A DNA stretch of 64,000 nt from the NCBI GenBank assembly GCA_009859145.1, contig VRVR01000015.1, positions 186,001 through 250,000 of the forward strand, written 5' to 3'. The DNA is from Andalucia godoyi. Taxonomy: Eukaryota; Discoba; Jakobea; Jakobida; Andaluciidae. A model generated the notes under the pieces. It had not been told where the DNA came from, did no database searches, and saw only the letters and a program-made list of their open reading frames with translations. Shown piece by piece: positions 1 through 9,598 of this stretch. Within the stretch, counting starts at the first letter, position 1; the number at the start of each line of letters is the position of its first letter. A program made the translations under genes and the position numbers.

Positions 1-766
1 TCTTGTTTTGTGTTCAGACTGGATCCTTGAATGCGGCTTTATTGCAGATAAATTCTTTTGCACATGACCGGAAGTGGCAGATCCACGTGGAGTGGCTAAG
101 CCAACTCCATTGTACATGCTGAAATCCCAGAGTCAATCCACGCGAACACAAGTGAGACGAGAGCGTGAAGGAGAAAAAGAGAACCACAAACAAAGGAATT
201 CCAAACCTTTTTTTCATTTTGCTCAATGCAAACTCGAAACTTTGCGTGGCTCACGTCTACACTCTTTACCCTACTTTACGCCACTTACTCTCGACATTTC
301 AGACAATGCTATTGCAGTCGGCCTTTTTCATTTATGCAGTCCCATCGTCATTCATTTCTCCTTTTTTTTCCCCCCTTCTCTCTCCCCCGCAGTCTTCACG
401 CTCACAGGTCTGAACCTGCGGCCCGTCTGGAGCGAGATTAGAATGGTGCAGAACGCTCCGGCGTATTGGGGTCTACGCTCTTCTGAATTGAAACTGAATT
501 CGCAATGATTCGACATGCCTCGTGCACAATGTATGCGTGTGTGGTTCACTAGACCATGGAGACCAACCGACACGCGTGTGCGTAAGAAGCGTTTCGATTG
601 ACCCAAAACATATCGCAAAAGAAATTCATACACGTCAAATGGACACACAAAGCGAACAGCAGTTTACAAAGAGGTAAACAACATCGGAAGACGCATGCTT
701 CTGAGAGAAGGAGGCGCACTACTATTGCACGCGCCTGATGCATCATGCATGGGGCGCTGCCCATGG
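1..766. other. No gene recognised at left edge
   Basis: Open frames here are short and look like chance. The one suggestive item is a long pyrimidine tract ending in CAG at 391-392, which resembles a splice acceptor. The frame after it stays open to a TGA at 506-508 and could be the last exon of a gene entering from the left. The predicted residues match nothing I know. Confidence 0.3.
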
Positions 767-1204
767 TTAGCTATCGTACTCGACGTTGGTGACCTTAGAA
801 GTGTGTATCTGTGCGATGGTCCCGTCGTCGTCGAAGCACAGCCATTCGACGCCGACTGCGTCTGGGCGTCCAGCAGCATGTCGGATGTATCGAAAGTGGA
901 CACAGTTGCAACATTTTCCCGTGCTGACGGCTTCCTGGTCATTTTCCTCTGTAAAGTGCTTGTGGTCTTCTTCTGAATCATACTGACGATGCTTGAATCC
1001 GCCTTGGATTGTCCAAAAGACGCTCTGAAACGAGGAAAAAAACGACCGCATCATCTGCATGACGGCTTCTGGACCTTCAAACCGTCCAAGAGACTCGGAG
1101 ATGTATACAATGCGAGGAGACAGCAGCTGCTCAATGCCGTCCAAATCATGCGAGTTAGAGAGATCAATGTACCGTTGCGCTGACAAAAGATACGTGGTCG
1201 ACAT
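767..1204 (-). CDS. NTF2-like / SnoaL-like domain protein
   Basis: A 145-residue single-domain protein. The N-terminal helix pair (about residues 5-30, with a SAQRYIDLSNSHDLDGIEQL pattern) followed by a strand reading IVYISESLGRFEG and a helix is the usual opening of the cone-shaped NTF2/SnoaL fold. The later strands VEWLCFDDDGTIAQIHTS complete it. Family members are either small enzymes or ligand-binding and dimerisation modules, so the fold alone does not give the reaction. The ATG at 1204 is used; an upstream TTG in frame is not needed. No targeting signal is evident. The fold assignment is by pattern and is fairly secure; the function is unknown. Confidence 0.65.
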   Translation of the reverse strand: MSTTYLLSAQRYIDLSNSHDLDGIEQLLSPRIVYISESLGRFEGPEAVMQMMRSFFSSFQSVFWTIQGGFKHRQYDSEEDHKHFTEENDQEAVSTGKCCNCVHFRYIRHAAGRPDAVGVEWLCFDDDGTIAQIHTSKVTNVEYDS

Positions 1205-2363
1205 CAAGAAAAAGAATGAGCGGGAAATGAAGGAAAAACACTATGATGACGCTAGATATGCTTGAAATGTTCAACAAAACAAATGGAGAACAGCAACTAT
1301 ATTGCGATTATACTAGAATTACACTGCAATTATAGCACCGCAACGACAATGATTCGTACGGACAATCAAAACAAGTAGCGTGGAGAATCAAGAAGGAATG
1401 GTCACTGTGGCAAAGCCAGCAAGAGGAATTGGCAGCAAAAATTGCAAAAATGTTTGCGGATTTTGGTCATACAGGAATGACAGGATTCGCGGCTTCCCTA
1501 TTGGGACCATGCTGCCAATAACCCAGAGTAAGCCAGCGGACTCAAAAAAACAATAATAATAATAGTAATAACAATAATTCAGCGCACGTGTGCCGTCCGT
1601 CCGTGCATGTGTTCAACTTGAAAATACCTTTACCGAGAAAAACCGTCGACTGTCGATTGAAGCGGGGAGCACTTGGCACAAAAGGAACATAAACAGGATA
1701 CCGCTGTCTATCGAATATCGATACAGTTCCTGCAAAGTATCCGCTCGCCAAAACATGAATCATTATTGATTATCGGGCTAAGCTGTCATCGAAGACAGAT
1801 CCAAACCACGTGCTTTTTGCTTATTTTATTTGGGGGCGAGGACCACCTCTTCAATGCACATTGCTCTGCATCAAAGTGGTCATCGCTTCTTATTCCTCTC
1901 CACCTCCGACCAGAGGAGATCAGCGGTTTTCTTGGTTCTCAGTGTCTTCGGGCATGGCCGGTTTGAGTTTGTCGGGAAGATCTCTCTTTGGAGCCATGAG
2001 ATGTGCTTTGTCTTTGTCTCTGATGAAAGGTGCTGCTTGAGGGTTCGACTATTAAAAAACCAAACAAACAGAAAATAATAGGAGGAAAGAACAACTAGTG
2101 AAGAAGGAAGAAATTCTGGACCTGCTACGGTACGAACATCGCGTCCCCAACAGAGTCAGATAAACAGACTTCCGGTATGATGTTGTTTACTTTTAATGTT
2201 CAATGTCTGATGCACAAAACGACACTGCACAGTGAGCAAAAATATTGGTCAGTATTGATCATGACGTAAAACATACGCATTTCCACGATTTTCGTTTTCC
2301 GTCTTTCCCGAAATCCCAACACACAATCCTCATGTTTCTCAACAGCAAGAAAACACAGAAAAA
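1205..2363. other. Intergenic, no gene seen
   Basis: About 1.15 kb with only short overlapping open frames on both strands, and short AAT-rich runs near 1550-1580. It separates the NTF2-like gene from the Fanzor remnant. Part of it could be upstream flank of that element, but I see no terminal repeat that defines an edge. Confidence 0.4.
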
Positions 2364-3382
2364 ATGACTCGGAAACGCAACCTTCCAGGAGGTCGCAAAC
2401 CCGACAAGAAGCGCCCTAGGAAGTCTCCTAGACCCTCCTTCCTACGTCGCTCGAACGGTGCCTTGGATAGACATTGAACGCAAAAAAGGTTGCTTGCGCA
2501 GCATCGATCTCTGGGACGATGCGTATAACAACTGCGTCTTCCTTTACCAGAAACGCAATGTCCCTGCAAGATCCCGAAAGATGGATCGACATGTGTTTCC
2601 GAACCACGACTCCAGGCTGACGAAGAACACGAGACGTTGTCCGAAACGCTTCGTCGTGAAACCGCGAGACAAGCATTCCGATCATCGCAGCTTCAAGGTT
2701 CCCAGGAATGGCGGAAAACCTCCCGTCCAATTGTCGGTCGAGGAAGGTGCTGCTTTCTGGTCCACTTTCATTCCCGGAAGCACCATCAAATTGTGGAAAT
2801 GAGGAAGGAAGGCGGGGCGTGAAATTCGACGGCTACGTGAGATGGAGCGTGAGAAACCCCAAGGTGGCTGTAACGGCTCGGTTTTCAATGTCCTGCGCAC
2901 GTGTTCCATTTCCTATGTCCAAGGACGATGCTTTTCCGATTGTCCCAGTCGCGCGATCCGTGGCACCACCCAAGACGAAAACCGGGGACATGGTTGTCAT
3001 CAACAGCTGCGATGGCGGAGGCCGTGTCTTCCAGACTGTTTATGATGGCTGTGGGAATTACAAGGAATATGGGTTCTCCGAGGGCGACCCTTGACGCTGA
3101 TCAAACCCCAGAAACGCTATCAGAAATTGCAATCGAAACGCGCCACCGAGACGACTTGCATGTCGAAAAACGGCAAGACGGAATGCCCGGCGTAAGATGC
3201 GCAACATTTCGCACCGCATTCAGAACATGCAACATGATGGACATGTACGCATTGCCAAGGCAGTGTGCCAGAATGCTGATCATATCCTGTTCCCGTCATT
3301 GAACACCCAGAAGATGTGCCAGAAACAGAGTGAAGACGGCACAGTGTCCCCACGCGGGATGCACGTATTCGCAGCCTCGTGA
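2364..3382 (+). pseudogene. Fanzor/TnpB-type nuclease remnant (N-terminal and central part)
   Basis: A decayed relative of the RNA-guided OrfB/TnpB nucleases known in eukaryotes as Fanzor. Recognisable blocks lie in changing frames. An ATG at 2364 opens a very basic leader. The frame ending at 3094 carries a RuvC-I-like block at 3011-3070, reading D-G-G-G-R then VFQTVYD and GNYKEYGFSEGD; functional relatives have D-P-G-x-R. From 3094 a second frame gives KRYQKLQSKRATE, like the helical linker after RuvC-I. From about 3188 a third frame gives RRKMRNISHRIQNMQHDGH, then AKAVCQNADHILFPSLNTQKM. That block matches the RuvC-II region, but the catalytic Glu of the usual I-P-E-F motif is Ser (FPSLN). 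Stops and frame changes, the missing Glu and the absent C-terminus mark it as inactive. The family call rests on motif order and spacing, without a search. Confidence 0.7.
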
Positions 3383-3430
3383 CCAGCGTGGTGCGAGAAA
3401 CGTTGCGATCTTGGGTGTGGAGTGTATTGG

Positions 3431-3447
3431 AGACTCCATTGGAGTCT
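3431..3447. repeat. Short palindrome downstream of Fanzor remnant
   Basis: Eight-base arms AGACTCCA and TGGAGTCT flank a single T. The same AGACTCCA occurs again at 3603-3610, followed by ATTGGA. The paired motif lies just past the decayed nuclease gene and could be what is left of an element end or its RNA-coding region, but the match is short. Confidence 0.4.
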
Positions 3448-3916
3448 GCCAACACCCAAGCCCCTTTTCATCCTCCTCGTAATAAGAGGGAGGTGTTTGC
3501 GTGGGACTGAAAACACCCAACAACATACTTGTTATGGGAAGCGCTGAACCATTTTCATGGAAAAGGGAGCAGCTTCGCCATAACGTCCAGTTGGCGACTT
3601 TGAGACTCCAATTGGACCCTCCGGTTTCCATGCGCAGTTTTGAAACTCGCTATCGTTGTTGATCAGTGTTTAAAACAAGCGGTCAAGCGTCCGAACTCCC
3701 GACTCCTGAGGCTTCTCGCCGGTCTGAAACTGTCGTACGGTACTCCTTGGACACTCTCTTCTTGCGTGCGCCAGACGGCAATTTTGAATTCCCCTTTTCT
3801 CCTTTATTTATTTTTTTTCTTTTTTTTTTTTTCGTCGTGTACGCTGAGCTGGAGGTGAAAAGGAAAAGAAGAGAAAGAAGAGAAAAAGGGGGGAAAGTAG
3901 ACAAAAGGATACAAGT
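3448..3916. other. Upstream region of carnitine acyltransferase
   Basis: Contains no convincing gene. A T-rich run at about 3800-3833 followed by purine-rich sequence lies directly upstream of the acyltransferase ATG at 3917 and probably includes its promoter and leader. The left part may belong to the decayed mobile element. Confidence 0.4.
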
Positions 3917-5776
3917 ATGAAATTGGCAAAACACTTTGCAGAACATGCGTCAAGGCTTCCGAAGCTTCCCATTCCGTCGGCAAAATCAACCGTGGAGCGA
4001 CTTCTTTCATCCTGCGACCCGCTGACCCGTTTTGCTTCACCGCATATCCCGGATCCGAAAGCCGCAAGAAACGCAATTTCCACGCTAGCAAGTGATTTTC
4101 TGAATTCAGAGGCGCTTCCTAGACTGGAGTCCCTGCTTCAGAGCCGTGCTCGGTCGCAACCAGATCACAAGTCCTGGCTCATTGATTGGTGGAACAACGT
4201 TGCGTATCTCGGATACCGCGATTCAGTGGTGAACAATTCGAACTTTTACTTTGTTCTTCCGACTGCAACCGATGCGTTGAAAGCCCTTCCTGGTGACAAG
4301 AGACAGGTTATCAGAGCTGCCTCTCTCATGCTTTCAGCATGGGAATTTCGGCACATGCTTGTGCACAAGACAGAATCGTTCCATCCGGACATGAACGGAA
4401 AAGATGAGCTGGATATGCAAATGTACCAGTATATGTTTGACTCTTGTCGAATTCCCAAACCTGGCATGGATGAGATGCATGTTTCGGCAGAAGTGACCAG
4501 CACAACATCCAGGGGGTATGTGGTAGTGGCATTCCACGGACAGTTCTATACAGTTCCGGGTGCGCTGTTTGAGGAGCGTCGGCATTTGCTTGTTTCCTAT
4601 CTAGAATCTTTGATGTTTGCGACATCGGCTATCGCTTCAAGAGGCAGCAATCTCGGAAACCAGAATCTGGGAGTTGGCATCCTGACCGTCGACAACCGCG
4701 ACACCTGGGCGGAAAACTACAAGAAGCTGATGGCGGATCCAGCATCGAAATCGTCCGTGGAGAAAATCCAAAACGCGGCATTCATGGTGTGTTTGGATGA
4801 CATTACATCGCTTGATGAAGTTGAACACGAGAAGAATCTGCTGTTTGGAAGACCATCAACAGTTTCAAACCGCTGGTATGATAAGAACTTTCAAATTATC
4901 GTGGAACGAGACGGCGCTGCTGGAATTAATTTCGACCACACTGGAATGGATGGTACCGTTTCGATGCGACTCGTGCAACACATGGCGGAGCGCGAAAACC
5001 ACTTTGCTCGACAGCTCTCCACTGGGCACTCGCCAGTAGCCACTAGTGATGTGCTGCAGCAGCTTATCCCGTTCAATCGGCTGCCCCCCGTCGTTGTTGA
5101 AAAAATTAAGACTGCGTGGGCTGAACATGTCCGGAATAACTGGATGCATCTCGAAATACTAAAGGTCCCCGGTTTTGGAAAGGAGCAGATTAAGAAGTTC
5201 AAAATGTCTCCTGATGCGTTTGTGCAAGCCGCGTTTCATCTTGCCTTTTTCAGAGTGCACGGATATCACGCGCCAACTTACGAATCTGCGCAGGTTCGTC
5301 GGTTTGCAGCCGGAAGAACTGAAACCATCCGAACGATGACCCCGGAAATGGCAGACTTCGTTGCCGCTATGCAAGATTCCACAGCCCCATCCAAGCAAGC
5401 AGAACTTCTTCAACGTGCTGCGTCCAAACACGCCAAGATTGCACAAGAAGCATCCAACGGTGACGGTTGCGATCGCCACATGTTGGCTTGGCGACTGATT
5501 TGCCGTGAGCAAGGTTTCGCCTCTCCAGAGTTGTTCAATTTTTCGTTGTTCAAATATTCTTCACACTGGCAGCTCTCTACAAGCCAAATTACAAATCCGC
5601 TGACGAGTGCGGGGTTTGGTGCCGTCACGAAAGATGGATATGGTATGTGCTACGCTATCCGACCCGAGGAGATCACGGTGCGAATTACGGGAACCGAGAT
5701 GGAACCAACGAAGCTCCGTGAAGCTGTCGAAGTCTCACTGCATGAAATGAGACGTCTAGGAATGAAATTCGTCTGA
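3917..5776 (+). CDS. CRAT: Carnitine O-acetyltransferase-like (choline/carnitine acyltransferase)
   Basis: Transfers acyl groups between coenzyme A and carnitine, buffering acetyl-CoA in mitochondria or peroxisomes. The 619 residues match the family length (animal CRAT is about 626). The N-terminal block LPKLPIPSAKSTVERLL is the usual family opening. The catalytic His is His341, in INFDHTGMDGT. Further family marks are the STS motif near LSTSQIT and the late FGAVTKDGYGMCYAI block. The short-chain group is favoured because there is no N-terminal transmembrane region as in CPT1. There is no SKL-type peroxisomal tail and no strong presequence, so location is open. The acyl-chain preference is inferred, not shown. 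Confidence 0.9.
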   Translation: MKLAKHFAEHASRLPKLPIPSAKSTVERLLSSCDPLTRFASPHIPDPKAARNAISTLASDFLNSEALPRLESLLQSRARSQPDHKSWLIDWWNNVAYLGYRDSVVNNSNFYFVLPTATDALKALPGDKRQVIRAASLMLSAWEFRHMLVHKTESFHPDMNGKDELDMQMYQYMFDSCRIPKPGMDEMHVSAEVTSTTSRGYVVVAFHGQFYTVPGALFEERRHLLVSYLESLMFATSAIASRGSNLGNQNLGVGILTVDNRDTWAENYKKLMADPASKSSVEKIQNAAFMVCLDDITSLDEVEHEKNLLFGRPSTVSNRWYDKNFQIIVERDGAAGINFDHTGMDGTVSMRLVQHMAERENHFARQLSTGHSPVATSDVLQQLIPFNRLPPVVVEKIKTAWAEHVRNNWMHLEILKVPGFGKEQIKKFKMSPDAFVQAAFHLAFFRVHGYHAPTYESAQVRRFAAGRTETIRTMTPEMADFVAAMQDSTAPSKQAELLQRAASKHAKIAQEASNGDGCDRHMLAWRLICREQGFASPELFNFSLFKYSSHWQLSTSQITNPLTSAGFGAVTKDGYGMCYAIRPEEITVRITGTEMEPTKLREAVEVSLHEMRRLGMKFV

Positions 5777-6002
5777 TTTAAATAAAAAAAATGGTTGCCC
5801 AACAAACACGAATCGAAACAAGGAAAAATAAGAACGGCATCCCTCATGTTAAACGCGCAACTAAAGTCGTCGGAGCGAACGACTGCAACACGAAAGCATT
5901 GCAGCATTCTGGATTCGAAGAGTCCCACGAGCGAGCCGCGGAAAGAGCGAAAGAAAACAATAAGAGAAGAGGGGAACGGAGGGAGGAACGGAAAGGGGGA
6001 AA

Positions 6003-6896
6003 TCATTGCAAAGAACAACAGCTGTGTTTTCCCTCATCTTCGTTTCCATTCTTGGAAACACGTGCAGGGGGCGGAGGAAGGTACAGCTCGGATATATAAG
6101 TCTTCTCCGAGATCTGCCCGAGGAAAGAGAACACACGGTCCTTGTCCTTTTGGGTAGGACCGTGGCCCTCTGGATCATTTTCGAATTTAAACACGATATC
6201 CCTCTGGTCCACACCAAATTGGACAGCTGTCATCTGCGAAACCGATCTATCAAACATGAGCCGAAGCTGCCATCGACATACAAAAGCCACATTCTTTGGA
6301 AGAAGATCCATCGTTTGTTCCTTGCGAGATTGTACGACGTGGACCGCATCTGAGAAAATGTACACTGCAACCTCCCAATGCCCTTGAACATCACGGCACG
6401 GGAAATCCTCATGCATTGCATAAAGCTTGAATGTTGATGCTGCCGGAGCAATACAGGACTGGTTGGCCGCTTTCAGCACTCGGAAACACTCGGTTCCCCC
6501 TGCGAGCCGCACAATATTCTCAAAAAATTCAGTCGCGACATCGATTCGTGCGCTCTGCAATAAAGAACTAACCTGAATGCTCTTCGTAGAATCGTGATCC
6601 AGAACACTGAGCAAAATCTCTAAAACATGAATCACACACTCCAACTTTGGATACGACTGCATGCCTTCCAAGTTGTCGACACGGATGAAGTCAATTGCAT
6701 CGTACACGGAAGACGTGTACCGATAATCTGTGGGTTCTTCATCATGATTGGGGTCCCGCTCGCCTAGAGAAACGACTGGTGCCGGGGAACTGGTTTGATA
6801 TATTCTAAACTTCTTCGCGAGCCGAGGCAAATCTGTGCCGATTGCTCCACACAGCCGGTCTTCACGGGCCCAGATGGTTCGAATCGATCCTTCCAT
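6003..6896 (-). CDS. Unrecognised protein with C-terminal CaaX box
   Basis: A 297-residue soluble protein I do not recognise. The centre (about 70-160) is mainly helical by pattern. Residues about 165-250 read like a beta-rich module (WEVAVYIFSDAVHVVQ, then FVCRWQLRLMFD, then VQFGVDQRDIVFKFEND), reminiscent of a PH-like domain as found behind GEF domains, but this is only an impression. The last residues are SCCSLQ. CSLQ fits a CaaX farnesylation signal (X = Gln), and the preceding Cys could be palmitoylated, so membrane attachment is likely. A proline run (LPPPPA) precedes the tail. The start ATG at 6896 is the first in frame. Confidence 0.6.
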   Translation of the reverse strand: MEGSIRTIWAREDRLCGAIGTDLPRLAKKFRIYQTSSPAPVVSLGERDPNHDEEPTDYRYTSSVYDAIDFIRVDNLEGMQSYPKLECVIHVLEILLSVLDHDSTKSIQVSSLLQSARIDVATEFFENIVRLAGGTECFRVLKAANQSCIAPAASTFKLYAMHEDFPCRDVQGHWEVAVYIFSDAVHVVQSRKEQTMDLLPKNVAFVCRWQLRLMFDRSVSQMTAVQFGVDQRDIVFKFENDPEGHGPTQKDKDRVFSFLGQISEKTYISELYLPPPPARVSKNGNEDEGKHSCCSLQ

Positions 6897-7304
6897 TCAT
6901 GAATTACCTTTTTGAATATCCAGAGAGCGAATGAGAGCAATTCCGGTCAAGCTACAGCAAGGAAGTAGGAAGTAAATCTGTCAGGAAACGAAACAAAAAC
7001 AAAACATTCCAACGAATGAGGGTGTAAAAAACACCCCCAAGAAAGGCTTGATGATCGAGGCTCTTTTCGCATCCAAAAGCACCTGATGAAATCGACTGCT
7101 GTCGACATCAACATCGAAGGATCGAGTGTTTTTCGGGGGGATAGTTCAAGAAGGCGACAGACACGCAGTGAAAAGGGACGGCACAGGATACCGGAATGTG
7201 CTGCGACGAGATGCACGCCAAAGAATTCGGTTTCAAGTCATTCGAACAATGCACGGCACTTTGACATTGGAATCCATACGTTGTCGAAACATTTCTTTTC
7301 CAAG
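6897..7304. other. Divergent promoter region
   Basis: About 400 nt between the starts of the CaaX protein (minus) and the membrane glycoprotein (plus). An open frame extends the glycoprotein upstream to 7086, but the residues there are polar and would bury the signal peptide, so I treat it as leader sequence. Confidence 0.4.
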
Positions 7305-9572
7305 ATGCCTCTCAAAGATGTTATGATGTTCCTGGTGATTGCGCTGATCTGCCACTGCTTGCGCTGTGCCATGGCCACTGATTCGACAATGAATGGCGTT
7401 GAAATGAAAGAGTACTCCAGTTCTGGTACTTACCTGACCGTGGCTGTCAGTCAGAATAGTTCAGGACACAGTCTTATGGTTTGCGCAGTCGGCAGCCTGT
7501 CAGAAGGATTTGTATTTGCTCCGATGTTTTCTCAGCATTCCGAGATAAAGGGGAAATTCCTCACTGCCGAGGATATTCATTGCGCGAATGCGACTTGGCA
7601 TCCAGAAGATCCGAACGTGTACTGTCAACTTGCATGCGTAATTTTGGTTGCTGATGGTGAAGAAGAACGATGCATTCTTGTATGCCAAGACGATCCTGCT
7701 GTCACAATTGTGCATCACCCTGTCGACGTGGTGAATGAGTTCCCACAGTCATTTCCATTTTTTTACATTTTGAACGTTTCCATTGCGAAACATTCGTTAT
7801 GGAGAATGGAAGAAGTTATGGTGTTCAACTTTTCGAAAAATATGACTTTTAGCATCAAAATGTCGGCGCCGACATGCCACGCCTCTCTCTCCGCCAATGA
7901 TACAAAAGTGACGTTTGGTTTCAATGATACCGACAGTTGTTCCGTTGGTCTGTCTATCAGCGTCAGCTCACAATTCTCGGTATTTGATGTTATTCAAGAG
8001 GTGTTTTCTGTCAAAATGCCCAATGGTTCTATTTCGCTGTTTCCATTGTTTCTGGTGAGAAATGCCAGCTGGGGTGAATTTTGCACTGATCGTCATCTTT
8101 TTAGTCTGGCACTGATGACCGGAAACGTTGCTTCAGAAGTAACAGTTTCCAGAAATTTGACCACTCCAAGTGATTTGTTCAACGTCTCTTCTGTCTCGAT
8201 TCCGTTAAGTGTTCGCTGGAATGACAGCAGAATTTTCAATAATCTTTGTGCGCAAAGCAATGCTTCAACGTCCGCGTCCTTGTCTCTTCGAGTCACGGAG
8301 ACTTTGGGAATATTCTCGGGGACATACTCATTGGTGGGTCGCAACATTCAGAATGCTTTGGGAGGGGTTTGGGAAACGGATTTTTCGCCAGCAACGCTGG
8401 CAGAACTGGTGTGTGCGAAGACTGCGGATGTGGAAATTGGAAAACTGATATTTACTCCGTCGACTGTGCTGAACGCAGAATCAGCAAAACTTTCAGTTTC
8501 CGACCTTAAGTTTGAAGTGCAAATTGAACTGAAGGTCGATGCATCTTTAAATCATAGTTGCCTGACTAGAAGCCTCATCGCGAGTACGTTTGTCACCGTT
8601 CATGTGGAACTCACGGACATCGACGATCGGCACGAGACCAAGTTTCTGAATTCGCGTTTGTCCGTGTCTCTTTCCGCACTACCAAAGAACACTTCGATAT
8701 TCAAACCACTGAATGTCATTGATGAATATTTTGATATGTCGATATGGCATTCCGGTACGGATTCTGTCTTGCCATTTGTGAGACTGTACATTATGGGAGA
8801 CGGCATGATAGAAGATGCCAACGGTCCGTCGGGTACGTTGATGACGGTGAAAACATTTGATCCCAAAGTCTCTGTTGTGCTTGATGCCGATATTGCCTTA
8901 TTGGCATCCATTCTAGAGGACTCCGCTCTCAAAGTTGCCAACTTGTCCTCATGTAGCTCCAGATTGGTCTGCAGTAACGATGGCAACAACGAACTGATTT
9001 GTGATGTTTTCGCTCTGCCTCGGCTGCCCAGTTCTCCTGCATCGAATCAGAAGATCTTGACGTTTTCATCTGATACCAACAATGACACAGTTGCGGAAAA
9101 GAATACGTGCAAAAGTGCTCCGCTAAATGCCCTCCATTGTGTTGTGAAGGTGACACTGGATGTGTCTGCGTTTGTCCCGCTCATTCGGTATCGCCCAATG
9201 CATTTCGTTTCTGTTGGAATGGATATAGACGGAGAGGTGCTGCCATTTAATGCAACAGAAGGAAAGAAAAATGTTACATACCTTCCCAACAAGATATTAA
9301 CAAAACCAGAAGCCTGCGATGTCAAGCATCGCGTGAAAGGCGTTGGTGGAAAACCGAATGAATCGGAGATCCTGCAAGGAGGGAAAGGAGGAAGCGCGGC
9401 TTTGTGGCTGCTAATTTTCCTCGGTATTGTTGGATTTGCAATTTTTGCGGCCAAGAACGAAACCTTTCGAAGTGCCTTCACATCGGCGTTTCGCAGTGGA
9501 CAAGCACCTCGAGGAAACCAGCGGTATTCGAGACTGACCGCCACGTACGATTCATCGGAAGAGTTGTACTAA
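7305..9572 (+). CDS. Type I membrane glycoprotein, unknown family
   Basis: A 755-residue secretory-pathway protein. The ATG at 7305 is chosen because it is followed at once by a signal peptide (KDVMMFLVIALICHCLRC). The long lumenal part has about 20 N-x-S/T sequons and scattered Cys suited to disulfides. One transmembrane helix lies near the end (GSAALWLLIFLGIVGFAIFA), followed by a tail of about 37 residues containing QRYSRL, a Y-x-x-hydrophobic sorting signal. This layout suits a surface, endosomal or nuclear-envelope-type glycoprotein. I find no known domain; beta-rich immunoglobulin-like structure is possible but not shown. It ends 26 nt from the convergent next gene. Confidence 0.75.
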   Translation: MPLKDVMMFLVIALICHCLRCAMATDSTMNGVEMKEYSSSGTYLTVAVSQNSSGHSLMVCAVGSLSEGFVFAPMFSQHSEIKGKFLTAEDIHCANATWHPEDPNVYCQLACVILVADGEEERCILVCQDDPAVTIVHHPVDVVNEFPQSFPFFYILNVSIAKHSLWRMEEVMVFNFSKNMTFSIKMSAPTCHASLSANDTKVTFGFNDTDSCSVGLSISVSSQFSVFDVIQEVFSVKMPNGSISLFPLFLVRNASWGEFCTDRHLFSLALMTGNVASEVTVSRNLTTPSDLFNVSSVSIPLSVRWNDSRIFNNLCAQSNASTSASLSLRVTETLGIFSGTYSLVGRNIQNALGGVWETDFSPATLAELVCAKTADVEIGKLIFTPSTVLNAESAKLSVSDLKFEVQIELKVDASLNHSCLTRSLIASTFVTVHVELTDIDDRHETKFLNSRLSVSLSALPKNTSIFKPLNVIDEYFDMSIWHSGTDSVLPFVRLYIMGDGMIEDANGPSGTLMTVKTFDPKVSVVLDADIALLASILEDSALKVANLSSCSSRLVCSNDGNNELICDVFALPRLPSSPASNQKILTFSSDTNNDTVAEKNTCKSAPLNALHCVVKVTLDVSAFVPLIRYRPMHFVSVGMDIDGEVLPFNATEGKKNVTYLPNKILTKPEACDVKHRVKGVGGKPNESEILQGGKGGSAALWLLIFLGIVGFAIFAAKNETFRSAFTSAFRSGQAPRGNQRYSRLTATYDSSEELY

Positions 9573-9598
9573 GCATAATGGAGAATGTTTGTTCGCAA

